From assembly GCF_009739905.1 (NCBI RefSeq), contig NZ_CP034279.1, positions 4,960,001-5,024,000 of the forward strand: a DNA stretch of 64,000 nucleotides, written 5' to 3'. Origin of the DNA: Streptomyces ficellus (lineage in GTDB: Bacteria > Actinomycetota > Actinomycetes > Streptomycetales > Streptomycetaceae). The notes beneath the pieces are model-generated. The model did not search any database and was not told the DNA's origin. It was given only the letters and a program-made list of their open reading frames with translations. This document shows, in pieces, positions 1 through 8,294 of the stretch (its first letter is position 1; the number at the start of each line of letters is the position of its first letter). A program made the position numbers and the translations under genes.

Positions 1-97
1 GGACCAGGAGGCCGACGGCGCGGGCGCCGAGCCGGCCGGCGCCGCGCTCGACACGGTGGCGGAGAAGGGCGCGCAGGAGGCGACGGTGGCCACCTGA
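1..97 (+). CDS. C-terminal fragment of an upstream gene
   Basis: An open frame enters from the left edge and stops at TGA 95-97. The 31 visible codons are rich in Ala, Gly, Glu and Asp and end in ATVAT. Such an acidic low-complexity tail carries no family signature, so no function can be given. It reads toward the glycosyltransferase at 218 but is separated from it by a strong hairpin, so the two are probably separate transcription units. Confidence 0.6.
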   Translation, partial: DQEADGAGAEPAGAALDTVAEKGAQEATVAT

Positions 98-133
98 GCC
101 CCGGCACCCCCGCGTAAAGCGCGCACGTACACC

Positions 134-179
134 CGACGGCCCGTAAGTCCCTCGTCCGAGGAGCACTTACGGGCCGTCG
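134..179. terminator. Perfect 15-bp inverted repeat terminator
   Basis: CGACGGCCCGTAAGT at 134-148 is the exact reverse complement of 165-179, with a 16-nt loop. It has no T-tract, as is common for Streptomyces terminators. It sits 36 nt after the stop of the upstream gene. Its right arm would overlap an upstream GTG (179) of the glycosyltransferase frame, which argues for the later ATG start. Confidence 0.75.
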
Positions 180-217
180 TGCGTGCCGTCACTCCCCGCG
201 ACGACCCCCCGGGCACC

Positions 218-1405
218 ATGACGGACGTGAACGAGAACACTCCCGATGTCAGCGTGATCATCGGAGCCTATGAAGCGATGCCGTACCTGGTGAAGTGCCT
301 GGAGTCGGTGGAGTCGCAGACGCTCGGCGCCGACCGGATCGAGATCGTCGCCGTCGACGACGGCTCGACCGACGGCACGGGGGAGTACCTGGAGGAGTTC
401 GCCACCCGCTCCAAGGTCGCCACCCGCGTCGTGCGACAGTCCAACTCCGGCGGCCCCAGCCGCCCGCGCAACACCGGACTCGCCCTCGCCCGCGGCCGGT
501 TCGTCTTCTTCCTGGACGCCGACGACTACTTCGGCGACGAGGCGCTGGAACGCCTCGTCGCGATGGCCGACCGGGCCGGCACGGACGTGGTGCTCGGCAA
601 GACCGTCGGCGTCAACCGCAACGCCGCCAAATCGATGTGGAACGAGACCGTCGAACGCGCCGACATCTACCGCTCCAACGTCAAGTACACGCTCAGCGCC
701 CAGAAACTCTTCCGCCGCGACCTGCTCGTCCGGCACGGCATGCGCTTCGACGAGTCGCTGCGCACCGGCGAGGACGCGCTGTTCACCCTGGAGGCGTACC
801 TGCGCGGCAACGGGGTGTCGGTGGTCTCCGACCCCACCTGCTACTACCTGGTGGGCCGCGAGGACGGCAAACACCTGACGAAGACCGGCGGTTACGTCCC
901 CCGCTTCGACTCGGCCAGGGCCCTGATGCGGCTGATCGCCGCGCACGTACCGGCGGGCGAGCGCCGCGACCTGCTGATGATGCGCCCCTTCGCGGTCACC
1001 CTGCTGCCGCAGTTCGGGCCCGTCGTGCTCCGCCAGCCCCGCGACGTCCTGCTCGCCAAGATGAAGCTCGCCGCGCCGCTGATGGCCGCCCACTGGACCC
1101 CCGGCCTGGCCCGCCGCCTGAAGACCGACGAACGGCTGCGGCTGACCTGCGTGGCGATGGACCTGCCCGACCCCCTCGTCGACGTGGTTGCCTTCCTGCA
1201 CGAGGGGAAGCAGCCGGAGCGGGTACGCCGGCGGGGTCGCGAGTACCTGGCGTACCCGCACTTCCGCGACCCGGCGCTCGGCATCCCGGACTCGGCGTAC
1301 GAAGTGCGCGGCGCGCCCGGCCCCTTGACCGTCGCACGGCGCCGCGCCCGGCGGCTGGCGGACCGGACGCTGCGGCACCTGCGGAGGGTGCGGGCGGGGG
1401 CCTGA
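218..1405 (+). CDS. Family 2 glycosyltransferase (wall-polymer type)
   Basis: Predicted cytoplasmic GT-A transferase moving a sugar from a nucleotide-sugar donor. The N-terminal GT2 domain is clear: VSVIIGAYEA at 11-20, VDDGSTDGT at about 46-54, the metal-binding FFLDADD at about 97-103, and GEDALF near 184-189, which fits the catalytic acidic loop. The remaining 200 residues are basic, resembling enzymes fused to or working beside CDP-glycerol/teichoic-type polymerases; that link is inference. I chose ATG 218 (395 aa). A GTG at 179 would add 13 residues but lies inside the terminator stem. No strong ribosome site is visible. Acceptor and product are unknown. Confidence 0.85.
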   Translation: MTDVNENTPDVSVIIGAYEAMPYLVKCLESVESQTLGADRIEIVAVDDGSTDGTGEYLEEFATRSKVATRVVRQSNSGGPSRPRNTGLALARGRFVFFLDADDYFGDEALERLVAMADRAGTDVVLGKTVGVNRNAAKSMWNETVERADIYRSNVKYTLSAQKLFRRDLLVRHGMRFDESLRTGEDALFTLEAYLRGNGVSVVSDPTCYYLVGREDGKHLTKTGGYVPRFDSARALMRLIAAHVPAGERRDLLMMRPFAVTLLPQFGPVVLRQPRDVLLAKMKLAAPLMAAHWTPGLARRLKTDERLRLTCVAMDLPDPLVDVVAFLHEGKQPERVRRRGREYLAYPHFRDPALGIPDSAYEVRGAPGPLTVARRRARRLADRTLRHLRRVRAGA

Positions 1406-1474
1406 GTCCGGACCGGCGTCCAGCGGCTGGAACCCGCGCGCGCCGAACGGCGCGCCTGGCATAGATTTTCCCCT

Positions 1475-2602
1475 GTGACAGTGGCAAGGCAGTACGTGAC
1501 GGAAGCGCGCAGGATCGTCGTCAAGGTCGGTTCCTCCTCCCTGACCACCGCGTCCGGCGGCATCGACGCCGACCGGGTCGACGCACTCGTCGACGTACTC
1601 GCCAAGGTCCGCAGCGGAGGCGAGAAGGAGGTCCTCCTGGTCTCCTCCGGGGCCATCGCCGCCGGGCTCGCGCCGCTCGGCCTCGCCCGCCGCCCCAAGG
1701 ACCTGGCCCGCCAGCAGGCCGCCGCCAGCGTCGGCCAGGGCCTCCTCGTCGCCCGCTACACCGCCTCCTTCGCCCGCTACGGCGTACGCGTCGGCCAGGT
1801 CCTGCTCACCGCCGACGACACCAGCCGCCGCGCCCACTACCGCAACGCCTACCGGACGCTCGACCAGCTGCTCGCGATGGGCGCCCTGCCCGTCATCAAC
1901 GAGAACGACACGGTGGCCACGGACGAGATCCGGTTCGGCGACAACGACCGGCTGGCCGCGCTCGTCGCCCACCTCGTCCGCGCCGACCTGCTCGTCCTGC
2001 TCTCCGACGTGGACGGGCTGTACGACGGCGACCCGTCGAAGCCGGGCACCTCGCGCATCGCCGAGGTGCGCGGCCCGGAGGACCTCGCGGGCGTCGAGAT
2101 CGGCTCGGCGGGCAAGGCGGGCGTCGGCACCGGTGGCATGGTCACCAAGGTCGAGGCGGCCCGGATCGCCGCCGCCGCGGGCGTACCGGTCGTCCTCACC
2201 TCCGCCAGCCGCGCCGCCGACGCCCTCGCGGGCCGCGACACCGGCACCTACTTCCGCCGCACCGGCCGCCGCTCCGCCGACCGGCTGCTGTGGCTGGCCC
2301 ACGCCTCCACCCCGCAGGGCGCCCTGGTCCTGGACGACGGCGCGGTGCGGGCGGTCGTCGACGGCAGGAAGTCCCTGCTCCCCGCGGGCATCGCGGCCGT
2401 CGAGGGGGAATTCGGCGCCGGGGACCCGGTCGAGCTGCGCGACACCTCGGGCCGGGCCGTCGCACGGGGGCTCGTCAACTTCGACGCCAAGGAGATCCCC
2501 CAGCTCCTGGGCCGGTCCACCAGGGAGCTGGCGAAGGAGCTGGGCCCGGCGTACGAGCGGGAGGTCGTACACAGGGACGATCTCGTCGTCCTCCAGCCCT
2601 AG
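1475..2602 (+). CDS. proB: Glutamate 5-kinase
   Basis: First step of proline synthesis: ATP-dependent phosphorylation of L-glutamate to gamma-glutamyl phosphate, handed to ProA. 375 aa, the usual length of the two-domain form. An amino-acid kinase domain begins at RIVVKVGSSSL (about 13-23) with LLVSSGAIAAGL and INENDTV, and a PUA domain fills the last 90 residues. The start is GTG 1475. TAGATT at 1462-1467 ends 7 nt before it and no ribosome site is present, so the mRNA is probably leaderless. proA follows after one small gene. Confidence 0.97.
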   Translation: MTVARQYVTEARRIVVKVGSSSLTTASGGIDADRVDALVDVLAKVRSGGEKEVLLVSSGAIAAGLAPLGLARRPKDLARQQAAASVGQGLLVARYTASFARYGVRVGQVLLTADDTSRRAHYRNAYRTLDQLLAMGALPVINENDTVATDEIRFGDNDRLAALVAHLVRADLLVLLSDVDGLYDGDPSKPGTSRIAEVRGPEDLAGVEIGSAGKAGVGTGGMVTKVEAARIAAAAGVPVVLTSASRAADALAGRDTGTYFRRTGRRSADRLLWLAHASTPQGALVLDDGAVRAVVDGRKSLLPAGIAAVEGEFGAGDPVELRDTSGRAVARGLVNFDAKEIPQLLGRSTRELAKELGPAYEREVVHRDDLVVLQP

Positions 2603-2744
2603 ACCCGTCCCAGAACGGCTGAAAGTCCCGCCATCCGCCAGACACCTTCACCAAAACCGCCCCACGTTCCACGCAGGACTGGTCAACTTTGTCTCAGGGG
2701 TAAGCGGGGTGACAGCACCACGACGCACAAACAGGAGGCCGCCG

Positions 2745-3245
2745 GTGAGACGAGCGCGCCCGGGGGCTCTGCCCCGAGGGACGGCCGAACGCGCCTTGAC
2801 GAGTGTCGAGGCAGGGGCCGACTTCGACGAAGCCGTCCTCGACGAGGGCGCCGCGGACCGGCAGGCGGGAGGCCGGCCCGACCGGCACACCCCCGACCGC
2901 CCGGTGTCCAAGCTGTGGCACATCACCCTCAGCGTCTCCGGCCGGGCCGCCCCGCTCAAGGACGTCAGACGCGCCCTGGAGCAGCTCGCCCACGATCACC
3001 CGTTCCTGCTGACCAGCCGGTATGCCAACGATCACGCCGAGATCCGGTACTGGGAGGAGGCCCGCGACCTGCACGACGCGGCCGCCGTCGCCCTGCGGCT
3101 GTGGGGCGAGCACCGGCAGAGCGCCAACCTCCCGCCGTGGGAGATCGTCGGCCTGGAGGTCATCGACCGCGAGACGTACCACCTGCGGATCGCGGAGGGC
3201 TACGGCCCGCCCCCGGCCGCCCCGGTGGGCGTGCACCCGTACTGA
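2745..3245 (+). CDS. Conserved hypothetical protein between proB and proA
   Basis: 166 aa from GTG 2745, preceded by an ideal AGGAGG (2733-2738) 6 nt upstream. The first 50 residues are charged and look disordered. The rest is a compact domain beginning KLWHITLSVSG, with a heptad-like helix (DVRRALEQLAHDHPFL), then RYANDHAEIRYWEEARDLHDAA and a C-terminal IVGLEVIDRETYHLR strand pattern. No membrane segment or cofactor motif is seen. I do not recognise a family. Position inside the proline locus hints at, but does not show, a link to proline or glutamate metabolism. Confidence 0.85.
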   Translation: MRRARPGALPRGTAERALTSVEAGADFDEAVLDEGAADRQAGGRPDRHTPDRPVSKLWHITLSVSGRAAPLKDVRRALEQLAHDHPFLLTSRYANDHAEIRYWEEARDLHDAAAVALRLWGEHRQSANLPPWEIVGLEVIDRETYHLRIAEGYGPPPAAPVGVHPY

Positions 3246-3309
3246 CCGGGGCGTCTCGCAGAGCGGGATATGGGATGGATGCCCGTCCCGGGCGCATTAC
3301 GCTGCGAGT

Positions 3310-4629
3310 ATGACCTCGTCGCACTCTCCCGCCTCCGCCGCCGGCTCGCCGTCCGTCACGCCGTACGACGACATGACCCCCGTCGCCCGCACCGCCTACC
3401 GGGCGCGTGCCGCCGCCGCCGAAATCGCGCCACTCCCGCGCTCGGCCAAGGACGACGCGCTGCTGGCGATCGCGGACGCGCTGGAGGTCCGTACGAGCGA
3501 GATCGTCGAGGCCAACGCCGAGGACGTCACCCGGGCCAGGGAGGCCGGCACCAGCGAGTCGATCATCGACCGCCTGACGCTCACCCCCGAGCGGGTACGG
3601 GCCATCGCCGCCGACGTCCGTGACGTGGCCGCGCTGCCCGACCCGGTCGGCGAGGTCGTCCGCGGCTCCACCCTCCCCAACGGCATCGACGTCCGGCAGG
3701 TCCGCGTCCCGCTCGGCGTCGTCGGCATCATCTACGAGGCCCGGCCCAACGTGACCGTCGACGCCGCCGCTCTGTGCCTGAAGTCCGGGAACGCGGTGCT
3801 GCTGCGCGGCTCCTCCTCCGCGTACTCCTCGAACACCGCCCTCGTCCGCGTCCTGCGCGACGCGGTCGGCGGCGCAGGCCTCCCGGCCGACGCCGTGCAG
3901 CTCGTGCCCGGCGAGTCCCGCGACTCGGTGCGCGAGCTGATGCGCGCCCGCGGCCTGGTCGACGTGCTGATCCCGCGCGGCGGCGCCTCCCTGATCCGCA
4001 CGGTCGTCGAGGAGTCCACCGTCCCGGTCATCGAGACCGGCACCGGCAACTGCCACGTGTACGTCGACGCCCAGGCCGACCTCGACATGGCCGTCGACAT
4101 CCTGATCAACTCCAAGGCGCAGCGGCCCAGCGTCTGCAACGCCGCCGAGACCCTCCTCGTCCACCAGGACATCGCCGACACCTTCCTGCCGCGGGCCCTG
4201 GACGCCCTCGCCGAGGCGGGCGTCACCGTCCACGCCGACGAGCGGGTGCAGGCCTACGCGGACGGCTCCAAGGCCACCGTCGTGGCGGCCACCGCGGAGG
4301 ACTGGGAGACGGAGTACCTCTCGTACGACATCGCCGCGGCCGTCGTCGACTCGCTGGACGCCGCCGTGGGGCACATCCGGCTGTGGACCTCCGGCCACAC
4401 CGAGGCGATCGTCACCACCTCCCAGGCGGCCGCCCGCCGGTTCACCCAGCTGGTCGACTCGACCACCGTCGCGGTGAACGCGTCCACCCGCTTCACGGAC
4501 GGCGGCCAGTTCGGCTTCGGCGCCGAGATCGGCATCTCCACCCAGAAGCTCCATGCCCGCGGCCCCATGGGCCTGCCGGAGCTGACGTCGACGAAGTACA
4601 TCGTCACGGGCGACGGCCACACCCGATAG
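3310..4629 (+). CDS. proA: Gamma-glutamyl phosphate reductase
   Basis: NADPH-dependent reduction of gamma-glutamyl phosphate to glutamate semialdehyde, which cyclises toward proline. 439 aa, aldehyde-dehydrogenase fold. The catalytic cysteine is Cys276 in RPSVCNAAET, and the cofactor-binding stretch IYEARPNVTVDAAALCLKSG is intact. I chose ATG 3310 rather than longer in-frame starts because TACGCT (3298-3303) lies 6 nt upstream with no ribosome site, the leaderless layout shared with proB and the next two genes. Confidence 0.97.
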   Translation: MTSSHSPASAAGSPSVTPYDDMTPVARTAYRARAAAAEIAPLPRSAKDDALLAIADALEVRTSEIVEANAEDVTRAREAGTSESIIDRLTLTPERVRAIAADVRDVAALPDPVGEVVRGSTLPNGIDVRQVRVPLGVVGIIYEARPNVTVDAAALCLKSGNAVLLRGSSSAYSSNTALVRVLRDAVGGAGLPADAVQLVPGESRDSVRELMRARGLVDVLIPRGGASLIRTVVEESTVPVIETGTGNCHVYVDAQADLDMAVDILINSKAQRPSVCNAAETLLVHQDIADTFLPRALDALAEAGVTVHADERVQAYADGSKATVVAATAEDWETEYLSYDIAAAVVDSLDAAVGHIRLWTSGHTEAIVTTSQAAARRFTQLVDSTTVAVNASTRFTDGGQFGFGAEIGISTQKLHARGPMGLPELTSTKYIVTGDGHTR

Positions 4630-4638
4630 GTGCCCTGC

Positions 4639-4664
4639 GCGGGGCCGGTCCGGACCGGCCCCGC
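4639..4664. terminator. Perfect palindromic hairpin after proA
   Basis: GCGGGGCCGGTCC at 4639-4651 is followed directly by its exact reverse complement (4652-4664), 9 nt past the proA stop. Very stable, no T-run. Confidence 0.7.
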
Positions 4665-4742
4665 CGTGCCGGGCCGCTCGGTCCTCCGACGGGGTTTGCG
4701 CTCCGCCTGCCCAAAACCACCACCTCGGTCTACCCTGAAGGC

Positions 4743-5294
4743 GTGCCGGACGACGTGGGGGGCAAGCCGTTCCCGGACGGCTGGGAGCCCGACGACGACC
4801 GCGGGGGCGCGGACGAGGACTTCGCCTCCGTGGTGTTCGACGAGGACTGGGTACGGGCCGCCGAGGTCCATGAACCCACCGCCGTCGACCGGCTGTTGGC
4901 CGCCGCCCAGGCGCGCGCCGACGCCGAGGCCGCCCGCTCCGGCGCGGGCGCCGGCCCCACGGACGACGAGCGCTACGACGACGCGTACGGCCACCCGCGC
5001 CCGCACGGGTACGCCGGGGCGTACGACCGGGACACCGACGACGCCGACCCCTACGGGGCGCACGGCGGCGCGCTGCGCCCCTACCGGCCCAGCTCCCGCT
5101 GGCACCGCCCGGTGGCCTGGGTCCTCGCCGTCGTGATGGGCGTCGGCATGGTCGCCCTCGCCTTCACGGCCGTCTACCGCGGCGGCTCCGGAAGCCGTGG
5201 CGGGCCGGTGCCGGCCCCGGCGACCAGCGGCGTCGACACCCCGCCCCCGGCGCCCGCCCCCGTACCCGCCCCGGCGGTGCCACGAACACCCTGA
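4743..5294 (+). CDS. Single-pass membrane protein with SVVFDE motif
   Basis: 183 aa, unknown function. The N-terminal half is acidic and probably cytoplasmic, with SVVFDEDWVRAAEVHE at 29-44. One membrane helix lies near 123-145 (WVLAVVMGVGMVALAFTAV), followed by a short Pro/Ala-rich outer tail. The start GTG 4743 sits 6 nt after TACCCT (4731-4736), with no ribosome site, so the transcript is probably leaderless. The next gene encodes a larger protein with the same N-terminal motif, pointing to ancient duplication or a shared partner. Confidence 0.85.
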   Translation: MPDDVGGKPFPDGWEPDDDRGGADEDFASVVFDEDWVRAAEVHEPTAVDRLLAAAQARADAEAARSGAGAGPTDDERYDDAYGHPRPHGYAGAYDRDTDDADPYGAHGGALRPYRPSSRWHRPVAWVLAVVMGVGMVALAFTAVYRGGSGSRGGPVPAPATSGVDTPPPAPAPVPAPAVPRTP

Positions 5295-5359
5295 GGCCAC
5301 CCGGGCGTTGTCCCGCACCAGCGCGTTTACCGGGAGCCCGGCCGACCTAACCTGAAGGT

Positions 5360-6481
5360 ATGGCAGGGCGTGGCGACCCGCCTGAGGGGACGCCCGACGG
5401 GGTTCCCGGCGGTGGTGAGGACGAGTACCGGTCCGTCGTCTTCGACGAGTCGTTCATCCGCGCTGCCCGCCTCCAGGAGTACTCGGCGCGGGAACGCATG
5501 GGCGAGCACGCCGAGGCCGTACGGAGCCGGCCCGCCCGGGGAGCGGAGGCGGACGCGGAAGCGGTCCGCTCCCGTTCCCGCCACGGGGCCCTGGCGATCG
5601 TGCTGATGCTCGCCGTGGCCTTCGCGGCCGTGGTGTACATGAGCGCCCGGAACACCTACCGGCCGGTGACCGACCGCCGGGCGGAGTCGCTGCGGATCAT
5701 GGTCGTGCCGCTCGCCCCGCAGGGCACCGTCCCCGGCGGGGAACCCGCCGCCCTGTACGCCCGCAGCCCCGCCGCCCAGTTCCGCACGGGCGCCGCCGGC
5801 ATCACCCTTCCGGCCGTCAGGCGCACCGCCCACTTCTCCGACAGCCAGGTGATGACCGCGCTGAGCACGGTGAAGGACTACCTGGTGCGGTCGTCGCTCG
5901 ACCCCGACGTCCTGACCGGCAACGCCGTACGGCAGGTACGGCTGCTGCTCGACCCCGACCAGCTGGACCAGTTCGACCGCAGCGTCGAGTCCCCGGCCGA
6001 CGACGGATGGCACGCCGCGACGGGCTGGCTGGTGCGCTTCGACACCACCGAGGTGGCGCTGGCGGACACCACCGCCCGCGTCCGGGGCACCATGCGCCCG
6101 GCCGAGGTGGGGGCCGACGCCCTGGAGGTGACGACGGACCACACGCTCGTCTACGCGGTGCGCCCGGCGGGGGCGAGCACTCTCGCCGACGCCTCGCTCT
6201 TCACGGTCCGGCGCGAGCTGACCTTCCGCTTCGACCGCGAGGACCTGCGGATGCACCGGGCGGAGGTGCTGACCAGCCGGGTGCAGGCCGGCCCCCAGGC
6301 CTGCTCGTCCGACCCGTCCGGCGCCCTGCACCCGGTGCTCGCCGGCCACCGCGCCACCCCCACGGGCCCCGCGGTCACCGACCCCTACGCGCTCGGCACC
6401 CGCACGACCACCGCCCTCTGCGGCGCCCTGTCCCCCCGAGCCCAACCGTCCGAGCCGGGGCCCTCGACCCCGGGGCCGTGA
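5360..6481 (+). CDS. Single-pass membrane protein with SVVFDE motif and large outer domain
   Basis: 373 aa, unknown function. Residues 25-40 read SVVFDESFIRAARLQE, matching the motif of the preceding gene. One membrane helix lies at about 76-95 (ALAIVLMLAVAFAAVVYM). About 275 extracytoplasmic residues follow, with a repeated beta pattern (for example VRFDTTEVALADTTARVRG), and a Pro-rich C-terminus. Start ATG 5360 lies 6 nt after TAACCT (5348-5353): leaderless layout. The outer domain is not one I can name. Its neighbours, glycosyltransferase and LCP genes, make an envelope role plausible. Confidence 0.85.
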   Translation: MAGRGDPPEGTPDGVPGGGEDEYRSVVFDESFIRAARLQEYSARERMGEHAEAVRSRPARGAEADAEAVRSRSRHGALAIVLMLAVAFAAVVYMSARNTYRPVTDRRAESLRIMVVPLAPQGTVPGGEPAALYARSPAAQFRTGAAGITLPAVRRTAHFSDSQVMTALSTVKDYLVRSSLDPDVLTGNAVRQVRLLLDPDQLDQFDRSVESPADDGWHAATGWLVRFDTTEVALADTTARVRGTMRPAEVGADALEVTTDHTLVYAVRPAGASTLADASLFTVRRELTFRFDREDLRMHRAEVLTSRVQAGPQACSSDPSGALHPVLAGHRATPTGPAVTDPYALGTRTTTALCGALSPRAQPSEPGPSTPGP

Positions 6482-6628
6482 CCGGAGCCGGGCGCCGGCG
6501 CCCCGACCCGGCCCCTCAGGTGGCGCTCCCGCACCTCACCCGGCCCGCGGAGCCCCACACCGGCCCTCGGAAGCCACCCGCTCGCGGCAGCTGGCCCCGG
6601 GGCCGTGGGCCGGGGCGGCGATGGTGGG

Positions 6629-7699
6629 TCAGCCCGTCGGGCCGCCGTTGTTCTCCGGCCGGCCCGGGCCGCCGGGGGAGCCGCCCGTGAACTTGTCGCG
6701 GAGCTTGCCGCCCAGGTCGCCCGCGCCGCCGGCTATGTCGCCGACCAGCTTCATCAGCGGGTCCTTGCTCGTGCGCACCGACTCGGCGTAGTGGGACGCG
6801 GACTCGCGGAAGGAGTCCGTGACCGACGTGTCCTTGTCCTCCGAGCGGCGCGGGTAGTGGCCGTCGATGATCCGCTGGTAGTCGCGGCTCTCGGCCCACT
6901 TCTTCAGCTCGGCGGCCCGCACCGTGGTGAACGGGTGGGAGCGCGGCAGCACGTTCAGGATCTTGAGCACCGAGTCGCGCAGGTCGCCCCCGGCCTCGTA
7001 CTCCTCGGCCTGCTCCAGGAACGCGTCCACGTTCATCTCGTGCAGGTGGTTGCCGCCCGCGATCTTCATCAGTCCGCGCATCGACGCCTTGATGTCCTGG
7101 CCCACCAGCAGCCCGGCCCGGTCGGCCGACAGCTCCGACTTCCGGAACCACTCGCGCAGCGCCGTCACGATCGCCATGATCGCCACGTTTCCGAGCGGGA
7201 TCCAGGCGACCTTCATCGCCAGGCCGGTGAGGAAGAGCAGCACCGTGCGGTACACGGCGTGGCCCGACAGGGCGTGGCCCACCTCGTGCCCGACGACCGC
7301 CCGCATCTCCTCCTCGTCCAGCAGCTCCACCAGCCCGGTGGTGACGACGATGATCGGCTCGTCCAGACCGATGCACATGGCGTTGGGCTTGGGGTCCTGC
7401 GTCACGTACATCGCCGGGACCTTCTCCAGGTCCAGGATGTAACAGGCGTCCCGCAGCATGCCGTTGAGGTGGGCGAACTGCGCGTCGCTCACCCGGACCG
7501 AGTCGGACAGGAAGAGCAGCCGCAGGCTGCGCTCCGGCAGCAGTCCGCTCAGCGCCTTGAAGACCGTGTCGAAGCCGCTGAGCTTGCGCAGGGCGACGAG
7601 CGCGGACCGGTCCGCCGGATGCTCGTAGGCCCGGGACGAGATGCCCGGGAACCGCCTGCGCTGCCTGCTCGGCACGTTCTCGTGACTGCTGTCGGTCAT
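6629..7699 (-). CDS. M48-family membrane zinc metallopeptidase
   Basis: 356 aa, HtpX/Oma1-like peptidase. The zinc site is H138-E139-V-G-H142, with a likely third ligand Glu in RKSELSADRAG near 189. Two hydrophobic segments follow HEXXH (TVLLFLTGLAMKVAW and IPLGNVAIMAIVTAL), placing the active site at the membrane. The Gly/Pro-rich C-terminal 40 residues look disordered. Start ATG 7699 has GAGAGGG just upstream; a longer frame to 8329 has no support. It is transcribed toward the preceding membrane-protein gene, convergently. Likely role: membrane protein quality control; substrate unknown. Confidence 0.9.
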   Translation of the reverse strand: MTDSSHENVPSRQRRRFPGISSRAYEHPADRSALVALRKLSGFDTVFKALSGLLPERSLRLLFLSDSVRVSDAQFAHLNGMLRDACYILDLEKVPAMYVTQDPKPNAMCIGLDEPIIVVTTGLVELLDEEEMRAVVGHEVGHALSGHAVYRTVLLFLTGLAMKVAWIPLGNVAIMAIVTALREWFRKSELSADRAGLLVGQDIKASMRGLMKIAGGNHLHEMNVDAFLEQAEEYEAGGDLRDSVLKILNVLPRSHPFTTVRAAELKKWAESRDYQRIIDGHYPRRSEDKDTSVTDSFRESASHYAESVRTSKDPLMKLVGDIAGGAGDLGGKLRDKFTGGSPGGPGRPENNGGPTG

Positions 7700-7717
7700 G
7701 AATTGCCCTCTCTTCGT

Positions 7718-7733
7718 ACGAGACCTGTCTCGT
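7718..7733. promoter_or_regulatory. Inverted repeat in the M48 gene leader
   Basis: ACGAGACCTGTCTCGT has 6-bp arms around 4 nt. It lies about 20 nt upstream of the M48 start codon, beyond a TACGCT on the minus strand that may be its -10 box. The placement fits an operator or a leader hairpin; no binder can be named. Confidence 0.35.
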
Positions 7734-8065
7734 CCCCCTGACGGCCCCCAGCGTAGGCGCTGGAGCCACGGTGCCACCGAGCCTGTGGACAACCGAGGAG
7801 CCCCGGGGAGCGCACCGCCGTGCCGGACGCCGTTACGCCGCCGGCCGCCGCCACCGGACGGCAGGGGCCCGGCAGTACGCTCCGGGCCGTGCTGGTCGTC
7901 CCGCTCGCCGGGGCGGCCCCGCTCGCCCGGTTCCCGCCGCTTCCCGCCGCGCGGACACCGCAACACCGACGACAACGACTGAGTCGGCGTGAGCGTGCCC
8001 GGACGGCCCGCATACGATGTGCGCGAAGTCTCCGCCCCGTCTCCGATGGATAGGTCCTGCCGAAG
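7734..8065. other. Intergenic gap, no convincing gene
   Basis: 332 bp between the divergent M48 gene and the 53-aa peptide gene. Short frames exist, including one from GTG 7889 (54 codons) 7 nt after a TACGCT, but its Arg/Pro-rich product has no recognisable feature. I regard the stretch as promoter DNA for both flanking genes. Confidence 0.5.
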
Positions 8066-8227
8066 ATGAGCCTCCCCACCACCGCCGCCAGTCTGGTCAC
8101 GCTCGCCCAGGGCGGCGAGCACGCCGACCGCCACGCGAGCCTCAGCCCCTACATCACCGGCGGCGGCGCCCTCGTCGTGCTGCTCCTGCTGCTGTGGATC
8201 ACCACGCGTTTCAACCGCGACCGCTGA
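8066..8227 (+). CDS. 53-aa single-pass membrane peptide
   Basis: ATG 8066 to TGA 8225-8227. The product has a polar N-terminus with a His/Glu/Asp patch (GGEHADRH), then one strong membrane helix (ALVVLLLLLWITT), then FNRDR, giving a short basic inner end. It reads in the same direction as nadD, 67 nt upstream of it. No function is recognised; the clean helix with positive flank supports a real small membrane protein. Confidence 0.6.
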   Translation: MSLPTTAASLVTLAQGGEHADRHASLSPYITGGGALVVLLLLLWITTRFNRDR

Positions 8228-8294
8228 GCCGGCCGGGCCGCGGCCCGCGACCGCCGGGACCGCCCGCGGCGCCGTGCCAGTAGGCTCTGCACGC

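Noticed and set aside
7889..8053. A 54-codon frame from GTG 7889, 7 nt after TACGCT.
   Set aside because: The promoter-like spacing fits a leaderless gene, but the Pro/Arg-rich product has no pattern of structure and no partner; not enough to call a gene.
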